The notes under the pieces are model-generated. The model was not told the DNA's origin. It ran no database searches and saw only the letters and a list, made by a program, of their open reading frames with translations. Made by a program: the position numbers and the translations under genes. Positions 1 to 6,974 of a DNA stretch of 20,274 bases are shown here, in pieces; within the stretch, counting starts at the first letter, position 1, and every line of letters starts with the position of its first letter. This stretch comes from Halobacteriales archaeon (GTDB taxonomy: Archaea; Halobacteriota; Halobacteria; Halorutilales; JAHENH01). The stretch is from the NCBI GenBank assembly GCA_018609935.1, contig JAHENH010000137.1:1-20274 (forward strand). Direction: 5' to 3'.

Positions 1-386
1 AAAATATGCCAGGCGCAGCTGGCATATTTGGTGTTTTAGCGCTTTCAATGGTGGGTGTACCTCCTACTATTGGGTTTATTGGAAAATGGTATATAGCATT
101 TGGTGCTATTAAGGCTAACCTATGGCCTCTAGCAATAGTTATTCTAATATCCACTTTATTGACTCTGGGTTATTTCTTACGGATTGTTGAAAGAATGTAT
201 TTCTATGAAAGTTCTGGTGAGATTTTTGAAGATTTTTCTATATCCGGATACGAAGGAGAAATAAGAACTTCTATGAATATGTATGCTCCCATAATCATTG
301 CCGCTTTATTCTCAGTTTTCTTTGGTTTTATAGTTATTGAGTATAGCAATTTACTTAAACCAACTATAGAAAGCCTTTTATCATAG
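1..386 (+). CDS. Mrp-type antiporter, MrpD/NuoN-like subunit, 3' part
   Basis: C-terminal part of a proton-conducting membrane subunit of the MrpD/NuoL-M-N family; the reading frame is open to the window edge, so the beginning is missing and the ATG at 6 is internal. The visible part has the family's conserved stretch with small residues and GVPPT-GF--KW (about 15-28 residues in), where MrpD/NuoN proteins enter their late transmembrane helices. Two more hydrophobic helices follow (about residues 40-60 and 92-112 of the visible part). It is followed after 1 nt by the next MrpD-like gene, so it is the first of three tandem paralogues in one operon. Expected role: Na+/H+ (or K+/H+) exchange in a multi-subunit Mrp complex. 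Membership of the broad family is secure; assignment to MrpD rather than another paralogue is not, because the N-terminal two thirds are not visible. Confidence 0.8.
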   Translation, partial: NMPGAAGIFGVLALSMVGVPPTIGFIGKWYIAFGAIKANLWPLAIVILISTLLTLGYFLRIVERMYFYESSGEIFEDFSISGYEGEIRTSMNMYAPIIIAALFSVFFGFIVIEYSNLLKPTIESLLS

Positions 387-387
387 A

Positions 388-2001
388 ATGGTTGAAGAGA
401 TAGTTTCACTTCGTCCCTTTCTGGCTATATTGGTGTCTGCAGTAGCTATTATACTTATATTTTCTTCTCGTAGACATCCAAATCTTAGAGATATATGGAC
501 TATACTTGCAGCTTTGTTAAAATTTGGAATAGTTGCTAGTATGGTTCCAGGTGTACTATCTGGAAAAATCTATGTAAGTAATTTTGGGGAATTTCTACCA
601 GGAGTTCAATTTGCACTACAGGTAGATTCACTTGGCTTGCTGTTTGGTTTTTTAGCAAGTTTACTTTGGATAGTAACAAGTTTTTATAGTATTGGATATA
701 TGCGAGGTCTAGATGAACATTCTCAAACACGTTATTTCGCAGCATTTGCAGCAAGTCTTTCATCTGCTCTTGGGGTCGCATTTGCAACTAATTTATTTGT
801 ATTATTTGTTTTTTATGAACTTTTAACTGTATCTACGTATCCCTTAGTGGTTCATGATGAAACAAATAAAGCTAAAAAAGCAGGAAGGAAATATCTTGTA
901 TATACTTTTGGTGGTGGTGTAGCAGTATTAGCTGGGAGTATTTTGGTATTTTGGCTTACTGGTACAACAGACTTCAGCCCTGGGGGCTTAGCTATGTTGG
1001 CTAGTTCGGATCCAATAATATCCCGAATTGCTTTTGGTTTACTTATAATGGGTTTTGGAGTGAAAGCTGCTTTGATGCCATTTCATTCGTGGCTTCCAGA
1101 TGCTATGGTTGCTCCAACACCTGTTTCAGGTCTTTTGCATGCTGTGGCTGTTGTCAAAAGTGGTGTTTTCGGTATCGCGCGTGTAATACTTGAGGTATTT
1201 GGTCCAGATTTAATCTCTGATCTTGGAGTTGATATTCCTCTTGCTATAGTGGCAGCATTAACTATATTAACTGCTAGTATAATTGCACTACGTCAAGATA
1301 ATCTAAAAAGGCTTTTAGCTTTTTCTACTATAAGCCAGCTTTCATATATAGTTTTAGGACTCGCAATTTTAGATTCATATTCTATACTTGGTGGTCTTTT
1401 ACATATACCAGCGCATGCATTTATGAAACTCACTTTATTTTTCTGTGCGGGTGCTATACATGTGGAAACTGATACTGACTATATATCTAATATGTCTGGA
1501 ATTGGGAATCGAATGCCATTAACTATGTCAGCTTTTGCTATAGCGGCAGCAGGAATGGCGGGTATTCCATTGGTGGCTGGATTTGTTAGTAAGTATTTTC
1601 TATTGATAGGGTCTGTGTCGTCTGGTAATATAATATTTGCTTTAGTATTTTTACTTTCAGGTATATTGAATATAGCTTATTTTTGGCCTGTTATATATAT
1701 CGGTTTTTTTAAATCAAAAAAAGATAGAGTGGGTCCGTTAGTTTCAGTATCTAATGATAGCTTGAAAGATATATTTAGTTTTAACAATATCTTTAAAGAA
1801 TCCAGTAAAGATAACAGAACTAGTGTTGACGGTGGATGGCAAAAAATGGGGTGGTTTGGTGGAGAAACAACTTGGTTTATGTTAGCACCAATACTTTTCT
1901 CTGTTTTTGGTGCAGTAATACTTGGTATCTTACCAGATATGGCGGTTTTCCTAAGAATAATTTGGTTAATTGTATCTGCATCTATGGGGGTGGTTATATA
2001 G
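388..2001 (+). CDS. Mrp-type Na+/H+ antiporter subunit D-like protein (second paralogue)
   Basis: A 537-residue polytopic membrane protein of the MrpD/NuoL-M-N family. It keeps the charged residues expected for ion translocation: Glu144 in FYELL (helix-5 Glu), Lys226 in GFGVKAALMPFHSWLPDA (helix-7 Lys), His251 and Lys257 in HAVAVVKSG, and Lys347 in AFMKLTLFF. The HSWLPDA-APTPVSGLLHA block is the family hallmark. The ATG at 388 follows the previous stop by 1 nt, and its stop abuts the next ATG directly, so the three genes are one translationally coupled operon. About residues 440-480 form a polar Ser/Lys/Asp-rich loop between late helices. Role by family: proton-conducting subunit of a multi-subunit cation/proton antiporter in the cytoplasmic membrane, for Na+ and pH homeostasis. 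A complex-I-like role is less likely because no Nuo genes are visible, although only the 3' end of the operon is in the window. Confidence 0.88.
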   Translation: MVEEIVSLRPFLAILVSAVAIILIFSSRRHPNLRDIWTILAALLKFGIVASMVPGVLSGKIYVSNFGEFLPGVQFALQVDSLGLLFGFLASLLWIVTSFYSIGYMRGLDEHSQTRYFAAFAASLSSALGVAFATNLFVLFVFYELLTVSTYPLVVHDETNKAKKAGRKYLVYTFGGGVAVLAGSILVFWLTGTTDFSPGGLAMLASSDPIISRIAFGLLIMGFGVKAALMPFHSWLPDAMVAPTPVSGLLHAVAVVKSGVFGIARVILEVFGPDLISDLGVDIPLAIVAALTILTASIIALRQDNLKRLLAFSTISQLSYIVLGLAILDSYSILGGLLHIPAHAFMKLTLFFCAGAIHVETDTDYISNMSGIGNRMPLTMSAFAIAAAGMAGIPLVAGFVSKYFLLIGSVSSGNIIFALVFLLSGILNIAYFWPVIYIGFFKSKKDRVGPLVSVSNDSLKDIFSFNNIFKESSKDNRTSVDGGWQKMGWFGGETTWFMLAPILFSVFGAVILGILPDMAVFLRIIWLIVSASMGVVI

Positions 2002-3705
2002 ATGGTTCAACCTATAGTTCCTCCTTTTCTACCAATATTAGTTCTTGCTGTTTTTCTTCCGTTTATCCGTAGATATATAGGTTATATAGTTTCTTTATTT
2101 TCAGTTTTTTGTGTAACTTTATATATATGGTTTGTACCATCAGGAAACCATGTATCTGTATTATTATTTGGGTTTGACGCAGTTTTATTTAATGTTGACT
2201 TAGTGTCAAGGCTAATGGGGTTAATTTTTGGATTTATAGGTTTTATAGCTATTTTATATTCTTGGGGAAGTGATGCGGATCTTGTTCAGACGTCTTTCGC
2301 TTTAGGCTATATAGGTACTAGCTTTGGTGCTGTTTTTGGTGGTGATTGGCTTACTTTAATCTTTTTTTGGGAGTTGATGGCTGTTACTAGTACATTATTA
2401 GTTTGGTATAAAGGTGGATATGCGGTTAAGGCTGGTTTTAGATATGCTTTGATGCATGGTATAGGAGGTTCTCTTTTCTTAGCTGGTATAGTATGGCATT
2501 ATGTTGAGGCTGGAACCTTTTTGTTTAATGGAGGTATTCAGGGAGATATAGCTATTTTACTTTCTTTAATAGGTGTTGGTGTTAATGTAGGTTTTGTTGG
2601 TTTACATGCATGGATACCTGATACATATCCTCAGCCACATATAGCAGCTAGTGTCTTTCTCTGTGTTTATACAACAAAAACTGGTGTATATGGTTTATAT
2701 AGAATAATTCCTGATGGTAATCTTGTAGTTGCATATATGGGGGGTGCTATGGCTGTTTTTGGTGTTTTAATGGCTGTATTACAGGATGACATGCGTAGAT
2801 TACTTTCTTATCATATTCAGTCTCAGGTTGGATATATGGTTGCTGGAGTCGGTATAGGTGGAGCTTTAGCTACATCTGGTGCTTTTGGTCATGTATTCAA
2901 TCATATATTATATAAAAGTCTACTTTTCATGACTATAGGTGTCGTTATCTATAGTACTGGTAAAGAGAGAATAAAGAAACTGGGGGGGCTGGGAAGTAAA
3001 ATGCCTATTACTGCAATTGCTTTTTTTGTAGGTGCATTTGCAATTTCGGGTTTTCCTGGATTCAATGGTTTTATTTCAAAAGGAATGGTTGTTAGTGCAG
3101 CACGTAAAAAACATCTAGATATTTTGTGGTATCTTTTACTTATTGGGGGTATAGGTACTTTTCTTTCCTTCATAAAGCTTGGATATTATGTATTTATAAA
3201 TGGTGATTATGATGGCTCTGTTAATGATTCAAATAATAGACAAAAAGCTAGTATGTTAATAGTAGCATTTCTATGTATATTATACGGTATATATCCCCAG
3301 TTTTTATATAATATACTTCCTACAAGTTTTAGTTATCATGCGTATACAGTTAGTCATATCTTTGAAGTTCTAGTATTAGCATTTATAGCTGTTTTAGGTT
3401 TTATAACTTTGAGGACTCCGATTAAAAAAATTGGCCAAATACCTGATATAGATAAAATATATACACCTGTTCTATTTTATTTTACTAAAATTATAGTTGT
3501 TGGTTCTTCAGATCTTTTTGCAAAAGTTGACTCAACTGTTGTTTTACTCGTTGATAAAATAACCAAGACAGTTTTTAACTATGAGAGAATAGTCGATGTC
3601 TATTATAATGATAAACTCAGAGTTCAAACTGGTATTCCATCTAGTGTTTTTTTAGTGATTATAGTTTTAATTATATCATTAGCTATCATTTTATTTTTTG
3701 GTTAA
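2002..3705 (+). CDS. Mrp-type Na+/H+ antiporter subunit D-like protein (third paralogue, helix-7 Lys replaced)
   Basis: A 567-residue polytopic membrane protein of the same family as its two upstream neighbours. It has Glu124 in FFWELM, LHAWIPDTYPQPH (201-213), the TTKTGVYGLYR block with Lys226, and QDDMRRLLSYHIQSQVGYM (261-279). The position matching Lys226 of the second paralogue (GFGVKAALM) is Asn195 here (GVGVNVGFV), so the central helix-7 lysine is missing. The subunit may still carry protons by another route, or it may be mainly structural. My recollection is that a haloarchaeal MrpD-like subfamily has the same replacement, so it is probably ancestral rather than a defect. The C-terminus adds an amphipathic stretch (about 470-540) and a final helix (545-567). 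The ATG abuts the previous stop. A T-rich stretch just downstream suggests that this gene ends the operon. Confidence 0.87.
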   Translation: MVQPIVPPFLPILVLAVFLPFIRRYIGYIVSLFSVFCVTLYIWFVPSGNHVSVLLFGFDAVLFNVDLVSRLMGLIFGFIGFIAILYSWGSDADLVQTSFALGYIGTSFGAVFGGDWLTLIFFWELMAVTSTLLVWYKGGYAVKAGFRYALMHGIGGSLFLAGIVWHYVEAGTFLFNGGIQGDIAILLSLIGVGVNVGFVGLHAWIPDTYPQPHIAASVFLCVYTTKTGVYGLYRIIPDGNLVVAYMGGAMAVFGVLMAVLQDDMRRLLSYHIQSQVGYMVAGVGIGGALATSGAFGHVFNHILYKSLLFMTIGVVIYSTGKERIKKLGGLGSKMPITAIAFFVGAFAISGFPGFNGFISKGMVVSAARKKHLDILWYLLLIGGIGTFLSFIKLGYYVFINGDYDGSVNDSNNRQKASMLIVAFLCILYGIYPQFLYNILPTSFSYHAYTVSHIFEVLVLAFIAVLGFITLRTPIKKIGQIPDIDKIYTPVLFYFTKIIVVGSSDLFAKVDSTVVLLVDKITKTVFNYERIVDVYYNDKLRVQTGIPSSVFLVIIVLIISLAIILFFG

Positions 3706-3743
3706 AGAATATGTTAAGATACTTCTAGTTGAGGGTGGTTAAT

Positions 3744-3764
3744 TATTTTTATATATTTTTTATT
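3744..3764 (+). terminator. T-rich probable terminator of the antiporter operon
   Basis: A 21-nt stretch of mostly T (runs of five and six T separated by ATATA) starts 38 nt after the last antiporter stop codon, with no hairpin. Archaeal RNA polymerase stops at such T tracts. The surrounding DNA is already AT-rich, so this is suggestive only. Confidence 0.4.
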
Positions 3765-3926
3765 AGTATCTACTTTATATGAAAACAAGCATACTATAGA
3801 TAGAATTAAAATAGTATTTAAGAAATATTTTATTATGTGTATAATCTGGTAGTTAAAGTCTCTACTAATTTTTTAAATCTATTGTGGAGGATATTTTTGT
3901 TTTTAAATATATCTATTTTTAAATTA

Positions 3927-3937
3927 TTTATATAAAT
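3927..3937 (+). promoter_or_regulatory. Candidate TATA element for the GT2 gene
   Basis: The palindromic TTTATATAAAT is centred near 3932. A start site about 26 nt downstream would be near 3958, inside the iron-box palindrome at 3954-3971, which suits a repressor that blocks initiation. The region is AT-rich, so chance TATA-like matches are common. Confidence 0.45.
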
Positions 3938-3953
3938 CATAGAAAAAGAATAG

Positions 3954-3971
3954 TTTTAGGCATACCTAAAA
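3954..3971. promoter_or_regulatory. Iron-box-like palindrome (DtxR/Idr-type operator) before the GT2 gene
   Basis: TTTTAGGCATACCTAAAA has perfect 7-nt arms around a CATA centre and ends 20 nt before the GT2 start codon. Its inner 16 bases are identical to the palindrome at 6958-6973, and the same arm/spacer design occurs at 12924-12939. It resembles the TTAGG...CCTAA operator of the DtxR/IdeR/SirR/Idr metal-dependent regulators. No regulator gene is present in the window, so the identity of the binding protein is inferred. Confidence 0.72.
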
Positions 3972-3991
3972 CATTTTTTATATATAAATAT

Positions 3992-4708
3992 ATGGAATCT
4001 GTACAAAAAGACAAAGATAACATAGAAAATCAAAGATTCAATCTCAATGATATAAGTATTGTGATGGCGACATATAATGAGGAAGAAGCTATCAAGGCTG
4101 TACTTGAAGATATCTACAATGTAACTAAAAATAAAGCTGAAGTAATATGTATTGATAGCTCCAACGATAACACTCCAGATATAGCTCGTAATTATGGAGC
4201 ACAAGTAATAAAACAAAAACCACAAGGGTATGGGATAGCGGTAAAAAAAGGATTAAATGCTGCAACTGGAGATGTTATTATAACTACTGACTGTGATGGA
4301 ACCTATCCAATGCATCGAATCCCAGATTTTCTTGACTTAATAAATGAAGGATATGATGTAGTAAGTGGGGATCGCCTACGAAATGGAGCTAAATCTATGC
4401 CTAAATTTAACCGTATAGGTAACTATATATTTGCATTAATAGCTTCCCTTTTAGTTGGTAGACATATACATGATACAACAACTGGGATGAGGGCATATAG
4501 AAAATCAGTAATAAAAAAAATCAAATGGACGGAAAATACCGGTCTTTCTGCTGAACTAATACTACGACCAATTCTAAGAGGTTATCCTGTATATGAAGAA
4601 CCAATTAAATACAATGATAGATTAGGGCAAACTAAGCTAAATCCATTTAAGGGAGGTATAGAAATAGCTTTTTCCATATTTAAAGTATGTCTGGAAGAAC
4701 GTTTATAA
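3992..4708 (+). CDS. GT2 family glycosyltransferase, dolichyl-phosphate mannosyltransferase (DPM1)-like
   Basis: A 238-residue single-domain GT-A fold enzyme. It has the nucleotide-sugar start motif SIVMATYNEEEAI (22-34), a metal-binding DxD-type motif Asp100-Cys-Asp102 in TTDCDGTYP, GDRLRNG (126-132), TTGMRAYRKSV (163-173) and AELILRPILRGYPVYEEPI (187-205). This pattern and length fit DPM1-like polyprenyl-phosphate glycosyltransferases, which move a hexose from GDP/UDP onto a polyprenyl phosphate on the cytoplasmic membrane face. There is no C-terminal membrane domain. The first about 20 residues are polar and may be a lineage-specific tail. It stands alone on the + strand, converging with the GMC gene, and has its own iron box 20 nt before the ATG, so expression probably follows iron supply. 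The sugar cannot be deduced. A plausible partner is the GT-C membrane glycosyltransferase at 6975-8984, which would use a lipid-linked sugar as donor. Confidence 0.85.
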   Translation: MESVQKDKDNIENQRFNLNDISIVMATYNEEEAIKAVLEDIYNVTKNKAEVICIDSSNDNTPDIARNYGAQVIKQKPQGYGIAVKKGLNAATGDVIITTDCDGTYPMHRIPDFLDLINEGYDVVSGDRLRNGAKSMPKFNRIGNYIFALIASLLVGRHIHDTTTGMRAYRKSVIKKIKWTENTGLSAELILRPILRGYPVYEEPIKYNDRLGQTKLNPFKGGIEIAFSIFKVCLEERL

Positions 4709-4762
4709 TCTTGTTCAAGTTTCATATAACTATTTAGGTATTCAACTTTTGTAAAAATATAT

Positions 4763-6406
4763 TTATAATATTTCATCGATGTGGTTTGCTGTTTTGAGTG
4801 AAAGAGCAGCTATAGTCAATGTGGGGTTCATGGCACCACTTGTAACAAATACACTACTACCTGCTATCCAGAGATTATTAATATCATGTGTTCTCATTTT
4901 TGGTGTTACAACACTTTTATCTGGATTCTTACCCATACGAGTCGTTCCCATATGGTGGAATGCAGGCCCGGTTTTCTGGGGGCCTACTTGCCATTTGATC
5001 TTAACTTCAAGTTCAGATAGTATAGTTTCTTGAATTTTGTTTGCTCTTTTTATAGTACGTTTGGTTACATCATCTATACTCCAATTAATTTTAGGAACTG
5101 GATTTCCATGGTTGTCAGTTTTTGACGGATCTAATCCTACATAGTTTTCTTTTCTTGGACGTTGACCAACTAACCCTCCCATAGCTATATTGTTTCCATA
5201 TTTACTACGAAGTGTTTCTAGAAGGTTGTCTCCCCATTCTCCTTCTGTAAGTGCAAGCTTGATAGGTGATGGGCCTGCGTAGTTAAAAAATTCAAGCTTT
5301 ATAGGGGTAAACTCAGACCTGCCAGCATCAATTGATGGGACTCCATTACTGGTGCCTTCAGTAGGATTATCATAGAATTGATGGGTTTCACTAGTTAGAA
5401 ATCCAATGTTTTTCTGTCGAGTTCTCCTATCAATGATACCTCCAGTACCTGAGAAAAGATGATCCATAAAATATCGTCCTACAAGACCACTTGAATTTGC
5501 GAGGCCATCTGGATACGTTTTAGATCTAGATAATAACAACAGCCGGGGTGTTTCAACACCACCACATGTGACTACAAAATGCCTTGCAGTCTGTCGGTAG
5601 ATTTGGTTATTAGGTGTGGCATATATTGCTGCGACTATTTTATCACCTGATCTATTGTGTTCCAGTTTTTGGACGGGAACACGATCAATTATTCGTGCAC
5701 CTTCTTCTCTAGCTTTTTCTATATGACGAGTGGCATCATATTTTGCACCCGATGGACATACTGGCTTACATGTACCATAACCCACACATTTCCCATCTCC
5801 ATCGTAGGGCTCTGAGTTACGAGCGTTTGGTACAGAGTGCATAGTAATTCCTAGTTTTTCACATGCTTCAGAAAAGATTGAATCACTATATGACCGAGGA
5901 AAGGAAGACATTGGATAAGGTTCTTGGCGTGGGGGTGCAAATGGATTATCAGTTTCACCAGAAACTCCAAGCATATTTTCTGCATGGAAATAATATGGAC
6001 GTAGATCACTGTATTCAATTGGCCAGTCTGATGCTACATTGTCAATTGAGTATCTGTTAAAGTCATCTTCATGGAGACGCATCACTAAACCTTGCCAGTG
6101 TAATGTAGATCCTCCTACTCCCTTAACACGGGATCTATTAAGAGGATAGAAATCATCTCCTGTAGATGAATAAGTATCACGATCCCCTCCCATATCCCAT
6201 ACTGATAAGGGATTATGTGATGGTCTAATAGATTGTTCCATACGTTTAAGTCTGTCATTAAAGTTGAACTGTTTACCTGCTTCCAAAACTACGATATCGT
6301 ATCCACGTTTTGCCAGAGTATATGCAATAATTGCACCAGCAGGACCAGCTCCTATTATACATACATCGACTCTTTCAGAAGAACTTCTTTCGGGGGAACT
6401 ATTCAT
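4763..6406 (-). CDS. GMC-family FAD dehydrogenase, gluconate/glucose dehydrogenase large-subunit-like, with probable Fe-S motif
   Basis: A 547-residue glucose-methanol-choline oxidoreductase. The N-terminal FAD-binding Rossmann motif GAGPAGAIIAYTLAKRG lies at 19-35, with LEAG at 41-44 and the flavin-contacting GVGGSTLHWQG at 96-106. The C-terminal GMC_oxred_C domain carries His484-His485 in FHHMGTTRMG and Asn527 in SGAMNPTLT, the expected catalytic His/Asn pair. Three cysteines, Cys207-x5-Cys213-x3-Cys217, have the spacing I recall for the 3Fe-4S ligands of bacterial FAD-glucose dehydrogenases. Its start overlaps the end of the Tat small-subunit gene by 8 nt, so they form a two-gene operon. 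By family it oxidises a sugar, sugar acid or alcohol and passes electrons out through the cluster. The third, cytochrome c subunit of bacterial complexes is absent here, so the electron acceptor and substrate are unknown. There is no signal peptide of its own; it could be exported piggyback with the small subunit. Confidence 0.87.
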   Translation of the reverse strand: MNSSPERSSSERVDVCIIGAGPAGAIIAYTLAKRGYDIVVLEAGKQFNFNDRLKRMEQSIRPSHNPLSVWDMGGDRDTYSSTGDDFYPLNRSRVKGVGGSTLHWQGLVMRLHEDDFNRYSIDNVASDWPIEYSDLRPYYFHAENMLGVSGETDNPFAPPRQEPYPMSSFPRSYSDSIFSEACEKLGITMHSVPNARNSEPYDGDGKCVGYGTCKPVCPSGAKYDATRHIEKAREEGARIIDRVPVQKLEHNRSGDKIVAAIYATPNNQIYRQTARHFVVTCGGVETPRLLLLSRSKTYPDGLANSSGLVGRYFMDHLFSGTGGIIDRRTRQKNIGFLTSETHQFYDNPTEGTSNGVPSIDAGRSEFTPIKLEFFNYAGPSPIKLALTEGEWGDNLLETLRSKYGNNIAMGGLVGQRPRKENYVGLDPSKTDNHGNPVPKINWSIDDVTKRTIKRANKIQETILSELEVKIKWQVGPQKTGPAFHHMGTTRMGKNPDKSVVTPKMRTHDINNLWIAGSSVFVTSGAMNPTLTIAALSLKTANHIDEIL

Positions 6407-6947
6407 TTTGTGGTCCTATTTGATAGCTTGTTAATCCACCTGGATGTCCTGGAGGGTTTTCAAGCCCTAATAATTCACTTCCTGTAGGTGTTGTATAAAG
6501 TGCGAAAAGTAATTCATTTACTATATAATATCGAACACGCTGGGCATCAGATCCTTCTGGATCTGGAGTAACAGAACCAGCATTCATATTTTTAAATACT
6601 TCATCTCTTTTACTTGGGTTTAGGCTTGCAAAGTTTCTGTCATACCATGATTTACAATATTTATTTAGGTAATCGAAGGTGTCTGATATTTCTTCGACAT
6701 ATTCAGAGTTGTTATTGGTTTTCCCTCTTATATATTGTGTTACAAACTGTTCAATATTTTTAACCATTGATGGGTAGAGAACTTCTGCAGCTGCAACCAT
6801 ACCTTTTACTTTGTATTTTGTTATAGGGGTTTCCTTCCATTGATTTTTAGTATCTTTGTCTAATGAATGAATTGCTGTTTTAGTACCTATAATAGCGACA
6901 CCTGATGCTGCTAGTGCTGCGATTATGTCTCTTCGAGTTAACCTCAT
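6399..6947 (-). CDS. Tat-exported gluconate 2-dehydrogenase subunit 3-like protein
   Basis: A 182-residue protein opening with a twin-arginine signal: LTRRDIIAALAASGVAIIG (3-21), meaning Arg5-Arg6 followed by a short hydrophobic stretch. The remainder matches the small 'subunit 3' of gluconate/glucose dehydrogenase complexes: VAAAEVLYPS near 51-60, an all-helical middle, and a C-terminal PTGSELLGLENPPGHPG near 154-170 that resembles the family's late GW/GxxxxGYPG region. In bacterial complexes this subunit guides maturation and Tat export of the FAD subunit. It is translated just ahead of, and overlapping by 8 nt, the GMC flavoprotein gene, which supports a complex. The start codon lies 10 nt from an iron-box palindrome in the 27-nt gap after the GT-C gene, so the pair can be controlled separately from, or read through with, the iron-transport operon. 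Confidence 0.82.
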   Translation of the reverse strand: MRLTRRDIIAALAASGVAIIGTKTAIHSLDKDTKNQWKETPITKYKVKGMVAAAEVLYPSMVKNIEQFVTQYIRGKTNNNSEYVEEISDTFDYLNKYCKSWYDRNFASLNPSKRDEVFKNMNAGSVTPDPEGSDAQRVRYYIVNELLFALYTTPTGSELLGLENPPGHPGGLTSYQIGPQNE

Positions 6948-6957
6948 TAAACTATAC

Positions 6958-6973
6958 TTTAGGCATACCTAAA
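6958..6973. promoter_or_regulatory. Iron-box-like palindrome before the GMC dehydrogenase operon
   Basis: TTTAGGCATACCTAAA has 6-nt perfect arms and a CATA centre, identical in all 16 bases to the core of the box at 3955-3970. It lies in the 27-nt gap between the stop of the GT-C gene (6975) and the start of the Tat small-subunit gene (6947). No clear TATA element is visible at the expected distance inside the upstream coding sequence, so either a weak internal promoter or read-through from the transporter operon is possible. Confidence 0.7.
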
Positions 6974-6974
6974 C

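Noticed and set aside
3880..3900. GTGGAGGATATTTTTG, a Shine-Dalgarno-like stretch that might start a small gene before GT2.
   Set aside because: The only nearby start is TTG and gives about 12 codons before a stop.
4730..4745. TTTAGGTATTCAAC between the GT2 and GMC genes, a possible fifth iron box.
   Set aside because: Only one half-site is present, and it lies between two convergent stop codons with no start downstream.
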